A DNA stretch of 64,000 bases from Paulownia fortunei (Eukaryota; Streptophyta; Magnoliopsida; Lamiales; Paulowniaceae). The stretch lies in NCBI GenBank assembly GCA_019321725.1, contig CM033110.1, forward strand, positions 17,353,278 to 17,417,277, written 5' to 3'. The notes below the pieces were generated by a model. It was not told the DNA's origin, did no database searches, and saw only the letters and a program-made list of their open reading frames with translations. Position 1 is the first letter of the stretch; each line of letters opens with the position of its first letter. Positions 36,013 to 48,500 of this stretch are shown here, one piece after another. The position numbers and the translations under genes are program-made.

Positions 36013-36324
36013 TGTTATAAATAATCTCTATTTAATACAACGTGAGTGTGAGAAATGATAAAAAATACACTAAAATATCATTATATTTTTTAATTGTCGG
36101 ATATAACTATATATTTTTTATATATTTTTTTTTCTTACAAAAATCTTTACACAATTACTAACTATTTATAGTAAATATCATGACACTTGTCACAAATCTA
36201 GCATATCCACATTCATGCCACTTAGCATCTAAATAGGATCACACATATAACACTTGGAGGGCACACATACATAGCACTTGGAGGGCATGTTAAAGTCCAC
36301 CTATGTTAGACATGTGTCATAACA
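36013..36324 (-). repeat. 3' LTR of the second copia element
   Basis: 312 bases, TG...CA ends on the plus strand (TGTTATAAATAATCTC to GTGTCATAACA). Matches 41481-41784 through AATACACTA, TTGTCGGATATAA, TTATAGTAAATATCA and ACTTGGAGGGCACACATACA. It contains two tandem ACACTTGGAGGGCA-type motifs near 36250-36290. Confidence 0.9.
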
Positions 36325-36759
36325 CTCCCCTTGGACGTAGCATTATTGAAATTATTGTAAATTGGATGAGTATAAATATGCGTCGTTAAAAACCTTAAGC
36401 CGAAAAAACCCATTGGGAAAAAATCAATTAGAAGGGAAAAAGAGTACATCGCAATATATATTTTGGCTTCCCTGAAATGAGCAATATAAGCCCCTTGAGT
36501 TGGGTTAGCAATCTTGCTTCATATTAACTTTTCTCATACCTATGTCATATACCAATTTTTCAAATGTTGATGTTGGCAAGGATTTTGTAAACAAATCAGC
36601 AAGATTGTGACAGAATCAAATCTGCTGAATATTTATCTCTTCATTTTTTTGAAACTCATGTATAAGAAAAACTTTAGTGAAATGTACTTGGTTCTATCAC
36701 CTTTTATGTATTCACCCCTCACTTGTGCTATGCAAGCTGCATTATTCTCATAAATAATA

Positions 36760-37187
36760 ATAGGGGTGTCTGTAATCGATTTTAATTAACAAGCATTCAG
36801 TATATGTGCTATAACTGATCTTAACCAGACACACTCTCTACCGGCTTCATAAAGAGCAATTATTTGTAAGTGGTTGGAAGATGTAGCTACTAATGTCTGT
36901 TTAGTAGACCGCCATGATATGGTTGTACTATTATAGCAAAATAAATAATCAATTTGTCAGTGAGCTTTGTGCGAGTCAGATCTATATCCCGCATCAGCAT
37001 AACCAACTAACCCTGGGTTGGTTGCTTCTTTTGAATAGAATAACCCTAAATCTATAGTACTACAGAGATAACAGAAAATATGTCTAACACCATTCCAATG
37101 TCTCCAAGTCGGCTCAGAACTATATCGAGCAAGTACATTCACCACAAAAGCGATATTTGGTCTAGTATATTGTGCTAAATACATCAA
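36760..37187 (-). pseudogene. Copia RNase H remnant
   Basis: Minus strand with YLAQYTRPNIAFVVNVLARY, then HIFCYLCSTIDLGLFYSKEA and GYADAGYRSDSHKA, the family RNase H block. Frames break beyond about 36957, where the ESEY/ADIFTK-type C-terminal motifs are only traceable in other frames. Confidence 0.8.
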
Positions 37188-37250
37188 TGCTCCAATAGTA
37201 TTGAGATATGGCTCTTCATGGTCAAGTATCTCCTCATCAGGTTCCTTAGG

Positions 37251-38100
37251 TCAGAACGGATCTTTCTCAGGGTCCAAATAGAGCACGACCATAGAGGTAC
37301 TCAAGGAATAAGCTTTGTCCATATTAAATCGTTTGAGCAATCTTTCAGTATAAGCTGACTGATGGACAAGTATTCCATTATTTCTATGCTCTAGCTCAAG
37401 ACCAAGACAGAGTTTGGTTTTTCCAAGATCTTTAACCTCAAACTCTTTCTTTAGGTATTCAGCAACATTGGCTAACTCTTTAGGAGTGCCAATCAGGTTC
37501 ATGGCATCTACATAAACCGCAATGATAGCAAATTCGGTATCTAATCTTTTAATAAAAATATATGGGCAGATGGGATCATTTTTGTAGCTTTCTTTGATAA
37601 GGTACTCACTCAATCTATGATACCACATGCGACCGGATTGCTTCAATCCATACAACGATCTCTGTAATTTGATTGAGTATAGCTCAAAAGGTGTGTCTAA
37701 CTTAGGGATTTTAAATCCATCAGGAATTTTCATCTAAATATCATAATCCAATAAACCATACAAATAGATTGTTACTATGTCCATTAGACGCATATCCAGA
37801 CTCTCGTGGACAACCATATTAATAAGAAAACGAAAAGTAATCGTATCCATCATATGTGAATTTGTCATATCATAATCAATCCCAGGTCTTTGGGAGAATC
37901 CTTGAGCAATGAGTTGGGCTTTATATCTCACAATCTTGTTTTTCTTGTTCCTTTTTCAAACAAACACCCACTTATATTCAACGGGCTTTACATTGTCCGA
38001 GGTTTGAGCAATTGGCCCAAATACATTACGTTTCTCTAGGGAAGCTAATTTAGATTTTATTACTTTCTCGCATCTCGGCCAATCATGTCTCTGACGGCAT
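37251..38100 (-). pseudogene. Copia reverse transcriptase, catalytic site altered
   Basis: Starts with CEKVIKSKLASLEKRNVFGP and VEYKWVF, then a stop, then RYKAQLIAQGFSQRPGIDYD and DTITFRFLINMVV. A stop at 37734-37736 precedes the 37733-37251 frame with QRSLYGLKQSGRMWYHRLSE and VYVDAMNLIG. The normal YVDD catalytic box is YVDA at 37503-37514: the second metal-binding Asp is lost. Confidence 0.88.
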
Positions 38101-38749
38101 TCTATTATGGAACGTGGTTCACTATTGTAATCATCGTTTATAATTTCTTGAGCAACCGAGAATGCAAAAATATCATCGATGATTATCTCATTCCAATCCC
38201 ATATTTCATTACAATAGCTTAAGGGATTCTCGATATTTCCAAGATTTGTAAATTTTATAACTGCATTTTCTGAAGTATTAGGCTCTACAGATTCATCTGG
38301 AGCATGCTTACTAGAACTCGTTTTATTAGTAGATTCATTAATACCCTCATTTCATTTACGAGGAACAATGTCCTTTGATCCAATGGGTCTACCTCTTTTT
38401 TATCGTGGGACATCATCATCCATTGTCGTATGTTTATCAGGAACAACAATCCTAGCTGGAGCATTCGCGACTGGAATATAAAACTTCATGACGTTACTGG
38501 CATCATTAAATGCATCAGGAAATCTATTAGCAATGTTCTGTAAATAGATGATTCTATTTACCTTATTTTCACATTCAGAGGTACGTGGGTCTAAATGGGA
38601 TAGGTTTTGCTCATTCCAGGATAAAATCTCAGCTGATTTTGGTTAATCAATAATAACCTTATCCCTACCGATTGATGGAAATATTGTTTCATCAAATGAC
38701 AGTACGCAAACCTAGCGGTAAATAAGTCAACTGTCATTGGCTCCAAATA

Positions 38750-40045
38750 TCGAATAATTGACGATGAATCAAACCCAACATATATGCCAAGTCGGCATTA
38801 AGGACCCATTTTTGTCCTTTGATGAGGTGGAATCAGCACCTGTACAGCACAACCAAATGTGCATAGGTGCAAAATGTTCGGCTCAAAACCCAAAGTCAAC
38901 TGCATCGAGGAGTGCATATGATAAACAGTGGGGCACAATCTAATTAATGATGATTGATGAAATACTGCATGACCCCATGCTACACTAGTGAGTTTAAATC
39001 TCATCAATAAGGTATGAGCAATGATCTAAACTCATTTAATCAGGGATTCTGCGAGTCTATTTTGAGTGTGAACATATACCACTAGGTGCTCAACATTAAT
39101 TCCTATTGTTGCGCAATACTCACCAAACATCTTTGATGTAAATTCTCCGACATTATCCATTCTTATATTTTTTATGGGATAATTAAGAAAATATGCTCGG
39201 AGTTTAATAATTTATGCTAATAAACGTGCAAAAACTATGTTGCGTATAGACAATAAGCACACATGGGACCATCTATGGGATATGTCCACTATGACCATAA
39301 AATATATGAATGGTCCACTTGCAGGATTTATTGATCCACAAATATCACCATGAATACGTTGTAAAAATGATGGTGATTCATAACCAACCTTTTCTGTGGA
39401 ATATCTAGTAATGAGTTTTCCCTGTGAACATGATTCATAGAAATAATCCTTGGACATCAACATCTTTGTACCTTTTAATGAATGTCTTCTAGTATGTTCT
39501 GCAATCCTAAGCATCAGAGTAGTTTTCGGGTGGCCTAGATGATCATGCCATAACCCAAATATCTCGGGATTCACCAGCTTCCAAGGCATGGTAGCATAGG
39601 ATTCGAAAGCTCGATTCGGGACACAATACAGTCCAGAAGTTGTTGCTTCAAATTTCTCATGGATGGATCTTTTTTCCATTTCATATAATGTGGTACATAG
39701 GCACTCTTTATTATTTTCAATCAATGTCTCTAAATGATATCCATTACGACGAACATCCTTAAAACTCAGTAGATTTTTTTTCGATCTACCGGATAATATT
39801 GCATTTTTAATTTGTAGAGTGGTACCATTAGGCAATACAATTGTTACATTCCCGGAGCCATCTATAATCTCAATGGGACCTGATATAGTTCTAATTTGTG
39901 TCTTGCATAATGTTACACTCAAGAAATATACTTTATTGGTTAATATTGAGTGCGATGTTGCACTATCAAGTAGATAATAGTCTCTTTTGTCTGTGTTTCT
40001 CTTGTACATCCTAATTAAATAATATGAAATTAATACTGAAATCAT
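38750..40045 (-). pseudogene. Copia protease, GAG-pre-integrase and integrase (broken)
   Basis: The longest open stretch (40045-39212, 277 residues) starts near the protease active site YLLDSATSHSILTNK (DSAT for D(S/T)GA). It continues with LPNGTTLQIKNAILSGRSKK, NLLSFKDVRRNGYH, the pre-integrase LWHDHLGHP box and the integrase start IHGDICGSINPASGPFIYFM. The integrase continues, frame-broken, to about 38750. Confidence 0.87.
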
Positions 40046-40568
40046 AATATTACTTGCAAATATTATGATAATAAATTTATGATTTTATAAAACATCAAAA
40101 TATCAGCTCAACCTCAAGAGTGTATCATCCGGGGAGATATGTACATAAACACATTCAAAAAAAACTCAACATCGGGAAATATACTATCCGAGGGATGAAT
40201 ATACATGGTATTTACAATGGGTACAAAATGATCATAATTATAAAAACCCTAAGTTTGGGTATGTTGCCACCACTCAACATCTTGTGTCATAGAATCGAGA
40301 TCCTCAGAGAAATCTGGCAGCTCAAGGGGCTTCCTATCCCAGATAGGAGTCTGTCATGCGTGATCTCAGATGTGTTGGTCTCAACAATAACAAATGATCA
40401 TACTGTCTTAGTTGCATATGTCTGGGCACTTTTTCCTTTATTTTTCTTTAAAGCTTGGTGTAGGTCTACCAAGTGTTGGGCAGTTCGACAAACTTTAGCC
40501 CAGTGTTCAGTCATCCCACATCTATTACAGATATTATTAGCAAGTCTCCCGCAGGCATCTTGCCTTTA

Positions 40569-41289
40569 TCATAATTTTCTGAATTGGTTGCCTCTGTCTG
40601 ACTGGATAAATATAATCATCTCGGCAGGTTTACCTAACCGGATAATCATCTCGACATAAATAGTTATGTCCGCCACAATCATCTTTGCAAGCATCTCGAC
40701 AAGGACCACCACATCCACCACCCCTACGGGCATCGCACCCGAATCTATGCTCACGGCGTCTAAATTGGCCCACTGATATGTTGGAACTAACATGTGCTTC
40801 AGGCAATGCTTGAGACCCAGAAGGTCATAAATCATGATTCTTTAATAGCAGTTCATTAGTCTTCTTTGGCGTGAGAAGAACATAAATTAATTCATAGTAT
40901 GTTTTAAATTAGCGCTGTCTATATTGTTGTTGGAGAGGCATGCATTGTAGAGAAAGTCTTCTCTAATTTATCATTTTCTGATAATTTTATTCCACAAAGA
41001 GCTAGTCTGGACTCAATCTTGAATAATGCTAAATTATATTCAGCAACAGACTTAAAGTCTTGCAGCCTTAGATGTTGCCAATCATATTGTGTCCGCGGGA
41101 GTATCACAGTCCTGATGTGATCAAATTTGTCTTGAGTTTATGCCAAATCTCATATGGTATTTCAATCTGTATATGTTCATCCTTCAGATCCTCCGATAGA
41201 TAATGGCGTATAAATATCATAGCATTCGTCTCATCTCTATCGTTTGTCTTTTCGATATCCACATAATTCAGGAGTTTTGCAAGGTCCAA
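40569..41289 (-). pseudogene. Copia gag (broken)
   Basis: Minus strand 41289-41104 encodes LNYVDIEKTNDRDETNAMIF and DLKDEHIQIEIPYEIWHKLK. 41107-40919 continues with YDWQHLRLQDFKSVAEYNLA and LEKTFSTMHASPTTI, typical of copia gag. A Gly/Arg/Cys-rich tail, frame-shifted, follows to about 40570. The frame changes at about 41105 and 40920. Confidence 0.85.
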
Positions 41290-41480
41290 CCCCTAAAGAT
41301 TTAGTTAGATATCTAGGCACCATGATAGATGGTTACTGCCGGTGACATCTAGGATCTGGAATTTTTATTTTTCAATTTCGATCGTTTTCTGTTAAACAAA
41401 ATGAGTAGCAATTTATATAAAGAAATTCAAACTTAATTTTACAAATTTTTTTTTTTCAAGCAAAATCTCATGCTGAAACG

Positions 41481-41784
41481 TATTATAAATAACCTCTATT
41501 TAATACAATGTCAGTATGAGAAAGGATAAAAAAATACACTAATATATCATTGTATTTTTTGATTGTCGGATATAATAATATATTTTTTATATATATTTTT
41601 TTTTCTTACAGAAATTTCTACACAATTATCAATTATTTATAGTAAATATCAACACACTTATCACAAATCTAGCATATCTACGTGCATACCATTTAGATAT
41701 TTAAATACATACGATACTTGGAGGGCACACATACATAACACTTGAAAGGCATGCTAAAATTCACCTAGGACATGTATCATAATA
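41481..41784 (-). repeat. 5' LTR of the second copia element
   Basis: Partner of 36013-36324. The terminal dinucleotides have mutated (TA on the left and TA for CA at the right). Just inside, the minus strand reads CGTTTCAGCATGAG, which may be a degraded primer-binding site resembling GTATCAGAGC. Confidence 0.88.
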
Positions 41785-41789
41785 AGTTT

Positions 41790-42358
41790 TTGTTTTACAA
41801 CATCAACTGCAAAGATGAATTTTGGCAAATAATTGGTGTTACCTTCCAAGTTTGAAATATTGACTGGTTCCAAGTCAAAGCCGGTTGGTAGTAAATGCCT
41901 ATGTCACCCCCAACAGCCATTCTCATTCCAGCCACCTTTGACCTTGCTCTGTTTTCACCACTTTTTCTTCATCAGCAGCCAAATATCACTCAAAATGAAA
42001 AAAAAATGTAAAAAAGAAAAAGGAAAAACAAAGATTACACAAGCACATACGGAAAAATAAATATTACACAAGCACATACCGCAGATAATAAAATCACTTT
42101 ATTTTATTTTGTTTCGTCTTCTTCCTCAATAATTAATTCAGTACGAGATTCTTGCACTTGTCAAATTGTTTCTGCAAGTCTGCAACTACTGGTTTTTGGC
42201 GGGCCTTAGACTTGGAGGCTGGACTTTGTTGCAATTTTCTCTCATTTCTCAACTCTCAACTACCAAGTCAATAAGCCCATCATTCCCAGAATTCTCATCT
42301 TTCATTTGGGATCCATAGAATCATTCTTGTTGTATTTTCAGTTTTCACTGGTGAGTAA

Positions 42359-42396
<38 letters not shown>

Positions 42397-42517
42397 TGGT
42401 CTAAAGATTGATTTTTGAAATTTTGTTAGAGTTTTTGATGATCATCTGATGTTAAAATTCATGGGTTTTTTTTTGTAAAGAACAGAAAGAAAAAAAAAAA
42501 AAAAAAACACAGGAAAG
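41790..42517 (+). promoter_or_regulatory. Promoter and leader region of the PSK SIMULATOR-type gene
   Basis: Intergenic sequence followed by the likely 5' untranslated region. CTG|GTGAGTAATC at about 42348-42358 looks like a donor, and GTAAAG|AAC near 42475-42481 a possible acceptor, so a leader intron containing the (ATT)n microsatellite at 42361-42397 is possible. An A-run of 18 at 42490-42507 lies just upstream of the ATG. No TATA box stands out. Confidence 0.45.
42361..42397. repeat. (ATT)n microsatellite
   Basis: About twelve ATT units in the probable leader intron of the PSK SIMULATOR-type gene. Confidence 0.92.
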
Positions 42518-45500
42518 ATGGGAGGGCTGTGTTCGAAGCAAACTCCAACACCAAATCCTTATGCAGGCAGAAGTACAGATCAAGAGAAACAGTATCAGCA
42601 GAGGCAGCAGGTGCAGAGCAATACCAGTAAGGTTGTGATGACTCCACCAACTGTACAAGAGTCCATGGAGAAGCAAATAGTAGCTAAAGAATCCCCAAGA
42701 TTGTCGGCTCGGTATGCAAATGTCAGTGATGATGAATTTTACGATGGGATTCCACAATACCAGAGGAGTTTATACCAGAAATCTAGATCATTGAGGGCCA
42801 CTAAGGTAGGTATTAACTTTTTATTTTGTTTTGCTGCCTCTAAGTAGTATCATATGGACACGGTATTTCCTGTTTCGTTTGGTATGAGGGTCAAGGTTGA
42901 ATTGTTAGTCTTGTCGTTCCCCATCATTAGGATACAAGAAATTTTCTTGCTGTGAAGATTGCATATGTTCTAACCATTTGATACATAATCCTGGCATTCT
43001 GCACGATATTACAATGCGAAAAACCTCTAATTTACTCCCTCCATGAGAGATTGAGAATTACTAGACTTTGTCTATACACATGGGGCAATTTACCCTCATT
43101 TTAGGTGGTTGATATTTTCTAGGATCACTTAATGAACAGGATGTCTTGAGTTAAGAAAGTCGAAGTGATTTTCAAGTAGAAAAAGCATTACTTTAATTAT
43201 AATGAGTAGAAAAGATGGTATCTTAGTCATTAAGCACTGGGACTTATTTGGTGCTGATGTTGCGTGTGATGAGTAGAGAATTATGTTTTAGAGGTCTGTG
43301 CATCTATCACATAAATATTATTTATCCTGTTTCTGCATACTTTGGTTTCCATAACTTTTAACACAGACCCCAAATATTTTGCATAATTGCTTTAACATCA
43401 TCTGCTCTAACACTTTATTCTACACAAATAAGACAAATTTTCCTCCATGGACTACGCTTATCTGTTAGAACATAGGATAAAATGTTGAGGTAAGAGCTGC
43501 AAGAGAAGATGATTCAGCTCAACATTGCCCTTTATGGTCCTTTTGGGGAACATCTTTCGCAGTGACGAATTCTAATGGTCATAAAAAGAGATTTTTTAGA
43601 CTTTAAGAGAATGATGAACTGGGAGGAGATGAAATATGGAGAATGGGTAGGGGTTATCAATGAATGCAAGATGAAAGTTTTGATTATGAGTTTGCTGAGA
43701 AAATGTTAGGAAGAAATAACATGGCATGGAAGAAAAGAAGCAAGCGCTGTGATGCATTTTCTTTTCTTTCTTTTTTTCTTCTTTTAAGGTTCCTGCAATA
43801 TGGGAAGTTTTAGATATTCCTGGTAGGTATAATATGTGTTGCTATTTGTTAGCTACTTATAGCTATTTTTAGTGAATAAAACTATATGGTTACATTGTTA
43901 GACAAGAAGGACCACATGCACATTTCAAAGCACTCAGCAACAGATGCTCATGCAAAATCAAGTTAGAAATAAAATAGTAGATGAAATTTTTTGTAGTAGT
44001 AATCCGGAACAATTCTGAATTGAAGAAAGTCAAATAGGCTATTACTTGTGTTTTTTAACAAAGAAGAAAATTATGGCAATCCAAAATGCTATCCAATCAT
44101 TGAATCACTTCTGACAAGAAATTTGAATCTTTTGATTTATACTTGTATTCTTAATGTATAGTTTCTTCATTTTCTGTGCTAAGTTATAGTCGACTTGGAT
44201 TCAAGTAGCATCTCGAGTTGGTGTTAACTTAATGCATCTGAGATGAACTTTTTGTGAATAAGGATCATTGCATTTTTCTTTAGTTACCTGGCTTATTCTC
44301 TCCAAGTATTAGTGTTGTAAAACAGAAGATGAGGCATTTTTTCATTTTCTTAAAGTTTATAATGAATTAAAAGGATTAAAACAATCTCTATGGATGCTCC
44401 CATTCTTGTAACTTACAGTTATTTCTTCTTCTAACAATGTGATTCATACTTCAGATATCATCTCACATTTGTTGTTGGCAGGGTGTAGCATGCTTCTTCC
44501 CATACTTTACTTTCAGCAATAGACTGTTAGATGCTCTCATCATTGATTAGATGTTTTGGGTAGAACCACATGAATGTCAGTGGGGTTTTATTGCCCCCTT
44601 TGGGTTAGAACATTGGATTCAACATGTAGCCAAGCTGAGTAGACCTGTTGAAACTGACATATCATTCTGTTTGCACTAAGAATTTGAAAGTAAAAACAGA
44701 TTGACTTCAGATATCTGGCGATCTTTAGTAACTTTGATTGCTGATTATGGAATGAATCTTTTGCTGCTATTCTTTAAGAGAATCTCAAGTCTATGACTTT
44801 CTCAGCAATTGATTAAAACATTGTTGGATAACCTATTTAAGAATGAAGCTTCTCTAACTGATGAGTCCTGAGAAATCATTGTAGTTGATGCATACTTTTA
44901 CAACATTTGAATTGTGGTTTTCAATATCTGGGGCACAAAGTCCACAATTTTGCCACCAGTATGCTAATTCACTAGTTACATTTTGATCATTTTATATATA
45001 ATTCATCCATATTTCTTTATGATGATCCAAATCCAACAGAGTTAAGTGCTAGTTTGTGAATAATTGATTTTGTGGTTGCCTAGAAGCTACTAGGTTGAAT
45101 GTATATTAATAAAAAGTTATTGCTCAAGCTTTTGAGTGTAATTTGAATGTTGATATTGAGGATTTGTCTAGGATGAACAATTTTTCAAGAATTTCGAAAT
45201 GTTATTTTAAGTATGAGTGGCCTAGTAAATATCATAGCTTTACCCCATTAAGTTTATGGGTGCAAATTTCTGCAGGTTTCAGAAGTGAGTTCTCGTTTAG
45301 GCAGAGCTGGCAGTGCTGGACTTGGAAGGGCAGTAGAAGTTTTGGACACACTTGGGAGTAGTGTGAGTGGATTTGTTTCAGGAGCAACAACCAAAAATAA
45401 TGAACTTTCTATTCTAGCATTTGAGGTTGCCAATACAATTGTTAAAGGTTCAAATCTTATGGAATCACTTTCAAGGCGAAGCATACGACAACTAAAAGAA

Positions 45501-48500
45501 GTAGTGCTTCCTGCAGAAGGTGTTCAACAATTAATATCACAAGACATGGATGAACTTTTAAGGATTGTTGCAGCAGACAAAAGGTTGGTAATGTAGAGAT
45601 TGAATTAACTTAGATGACACCAGCCACTGGAGTTTCCCATGATGGTATTTGTAATTTTTACTCTTTCCTTGTGTTGACTACATGGTTTAATTATAATGTA
45701 CACAGGGAGGAGCTGAAAGTTTTCTCAGGAGAAGTAATCCGCTTTGGAAATCGATGTAAAGATCCTCAGTGGCATAACTTGGACCGCTTCTTTGAGAAGT
45801 AACTTATTGAAGCTTTTTATCTTTATCAGCGTTTTTAAGTTGAGAGCAGTTTTGATTTGTCACTGGTTGGCTGTCATTTATTTTTCCAGACGTAGCAGAG
45901 ATCGAACCCCTCAGAAGCAATTGAGGGAAATAGCTGAATCACTGATGCTGCAACTGATGACTTCAGTTCAACTTACAGCTGTTAGTATTACCTCTTCATT
46001 ATCATTATAATTTGTGACATTTATGACTCAGTTTCGTTGGATGTCTACCCTTTATCATGAAACTTGCTTCTTCTTCTGCTGTTTTTGTTATCATGAATAT
46101 CATTGTAATTTTGATTTTAAGAAATGAGGTATAAGCTTAAGAACAGATGGGGCATATTGGCGGTTCTACTTTTTGTGATAACTCTTCAAAGATCATCATT
46201 TTTCTTATCTGAAGACCACGTTCTCTTTTAGTCTTATGGAGTATATGGTGAAAATTAATGTCCAGTAATTTCTTTTAAGCTAGAAGCCTTCACAAAACAT
46301 GTATTGCTAAGCCAGCCACTTGGAGATGTCCTCTTAGTTCAGAACTAACACTTGATCTTTGCTACTACATGTAGATCCACAACCTATAAGTTGTTAGACC
46401 TAGCGATTGATGAACGCATAACATTTTACCATATCATTTTTCCTCTTTAGAATAGAGAGGATTGTTTTCGTAAAAGTGATTTGGACATTTTTACAGAATG
46501 TTTTTCTTAAAAACGTTGAAATTTGAACTTCAGGCATACCCATATCACATCAAGTTCCATGTAAATGGAATATCATCATTAAGTTCTATTTCTATGTAAA
46601 GTATTGTCAAAACCACATCATGAGCATTTTTACTTTCAAAGTTGTAAATTTTTGTATTGTTGCTCAGTTAAGTTTCTTAAGTTTGCAGTTAAGATATTTT
46701 AGTGTTTATCCTAATTTCCACTTTTATTTCTACTTCCTAGTGATCGGCTTATTACCAGGTCTTAGCAGTCATTTTTTAAATATGAGCATAGATTTTGCAA
46801 TTTTGCTCACTTGCTTTTTAGATGTTTTTATACACCCAGAAGAAATTAAGTAAAACTTCAATTGTTAATGTGCATAATCACCGCATGCCTAGTGATGTTT
46901 TACCTTTTTACATACCCTTATGGCTTCTAGGTTTTCTGTGCAGCAGAAAACTATCTGTAGAAAGATTAAGCAGAAGAAAATTATTAAGGAAAGTCTTATT
47001 TGAGGGCACCTTTTTTGAAGCCTAAATTTTTTAAGGAACCAAATGTGTTTTTTTAGTCTAAAATCTGACATAAAATCCAATTCCTTCTCAAAATGAAAAC
47101 AAGATCAATAACGTGTTCTGAAAAAACTGGTATAACAAATCACTTCTCCTAACTGAGTAACTACCAACTGTGTTTCTATAATGAACAGAAAATGGTTGAC
47201 TACTGATTGAATTGTCCTTTTCTTAATGGCATACTCTCATCTCGTCATTAGTTTCTTTTGAACCAACAATGATATTTTACCTGATTTCCTGTACAGCTTG
47301 ACCATTTCCATTTCTCCTGTAACAAAGACTATCACCAAAAGATCCCAAACTTGGCACTACAATATTTCCAGTTATATTTGTATAGAGAGCAACTAGCAAT
47401 CAAAACTGTGCATTCCCAACTCATATCATTGTCTTAAAATTTTACATTTTATATCTTCGATATAGAAAACCAGATAGTTATTAGAATTGTATACACTTAA
47501 AGTGGGAAACTGACCATTTTTAAAAGAATTTTGATATCTTTGGTCGAAATTAGTTTTGACACTGTTGATTACTGGATGACATAATTCTGCACATGTTTGA
47601 CATTCTTCTGTGCATGAGTACATGTGATTAATTGACAAGATAAGTGTGCATGTAACTTGTATTTGGGTTTATTGCCACAAATAATGTGTTGTTGGTCTAT
47701 CAATATGTGCATGAATATACATGATCCCTTTCAAAAGCTGCCAAAAATAATAGAAAAGATAAAATATTCAACATATTTTTTCTGCAGGAACTATACCAGG
47801 AGCTGCACGCACTGGACAGATTTGAACAAGATTATCAGCTTAAGCGCCTGGAGGAGCTTAGATTCAATGCTGCACGCAGAGGTAACCACGAGTACAAATA
47901 TACACTGGCAAGCTCCTGCCTCATGGAGACACAAAAGAAGCTACATTTTGCACATCAAGAAGGATAATGCTGTTACCTTTTTCCAAAAAATGAAGATATG
48001 TCTCGAAAGTCAGCTGGAATGAGAAATATGTCTGTTATCTCTTACTTAATTTTGTTCCGACTAATAGTCTTAGCCATCCTATTAATACTCCTCCAAAAGT
48101 AGCAGCAGTGTGCGTCCCATATCTCCTAGGAGCCTTGCATTATAAATATCAATTACTTCTGAAACTAAAAGCACCTATCAGTTACATTAACTACAGCTTG
48201 ATACAAATGCTGGAGCTCATACAGGGCAGATAAGTGAATTACATGTTACGTGTACCAAGGTTCTCCCTGCCACTGATGAAGTAGAGTTCGCTGATCTTGT
48301 TGGTTTTCACTTCTGTAAATAGATGAATAAAGCATGATAGATACCATGGCTTAAAAAAAAAGATGGAGGGAGAAAATACCTTTAAACATACATATCCACG
48401 GTAGTATGGAAATTATAATAACTTAGATGGGGCAATAACCGTAGAATTTTGCTACCTTAGCATGTGAAGCAGCTTATGAAGACATCAATGTTCATTCTGC

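Larger units (their letters stand above)
36013..41784 (-). mobile_element. Second Ty1/copia LTR retrotransposon, minus strand
   Basis: Bounded by a perfect 5-bp target-site duplication AGTTT (36008-36012 and 41785-41789). The LTRs are 36013-36324 and 41481-41784 in direct orientation. The minus strand runs in copia order: gag (about 41289-40570), protease and GAG-pre-integrase (from 40045), integrase, reverse transcriptase and RNase H (to about 36760). A polypurine tract (CCAAGGGGAG on the element strand) abuts the 3' LTR. Stops and frameshifts break every domain, and the LTRs differ at many positions. Confidence 0.93.

Noticed and set aside
42452..42757. 101-codon frame antisense to PSK SIMULATOR exon 1
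   Set aside because: Phe run comes from the A-run; the opposite strand is the real exon.
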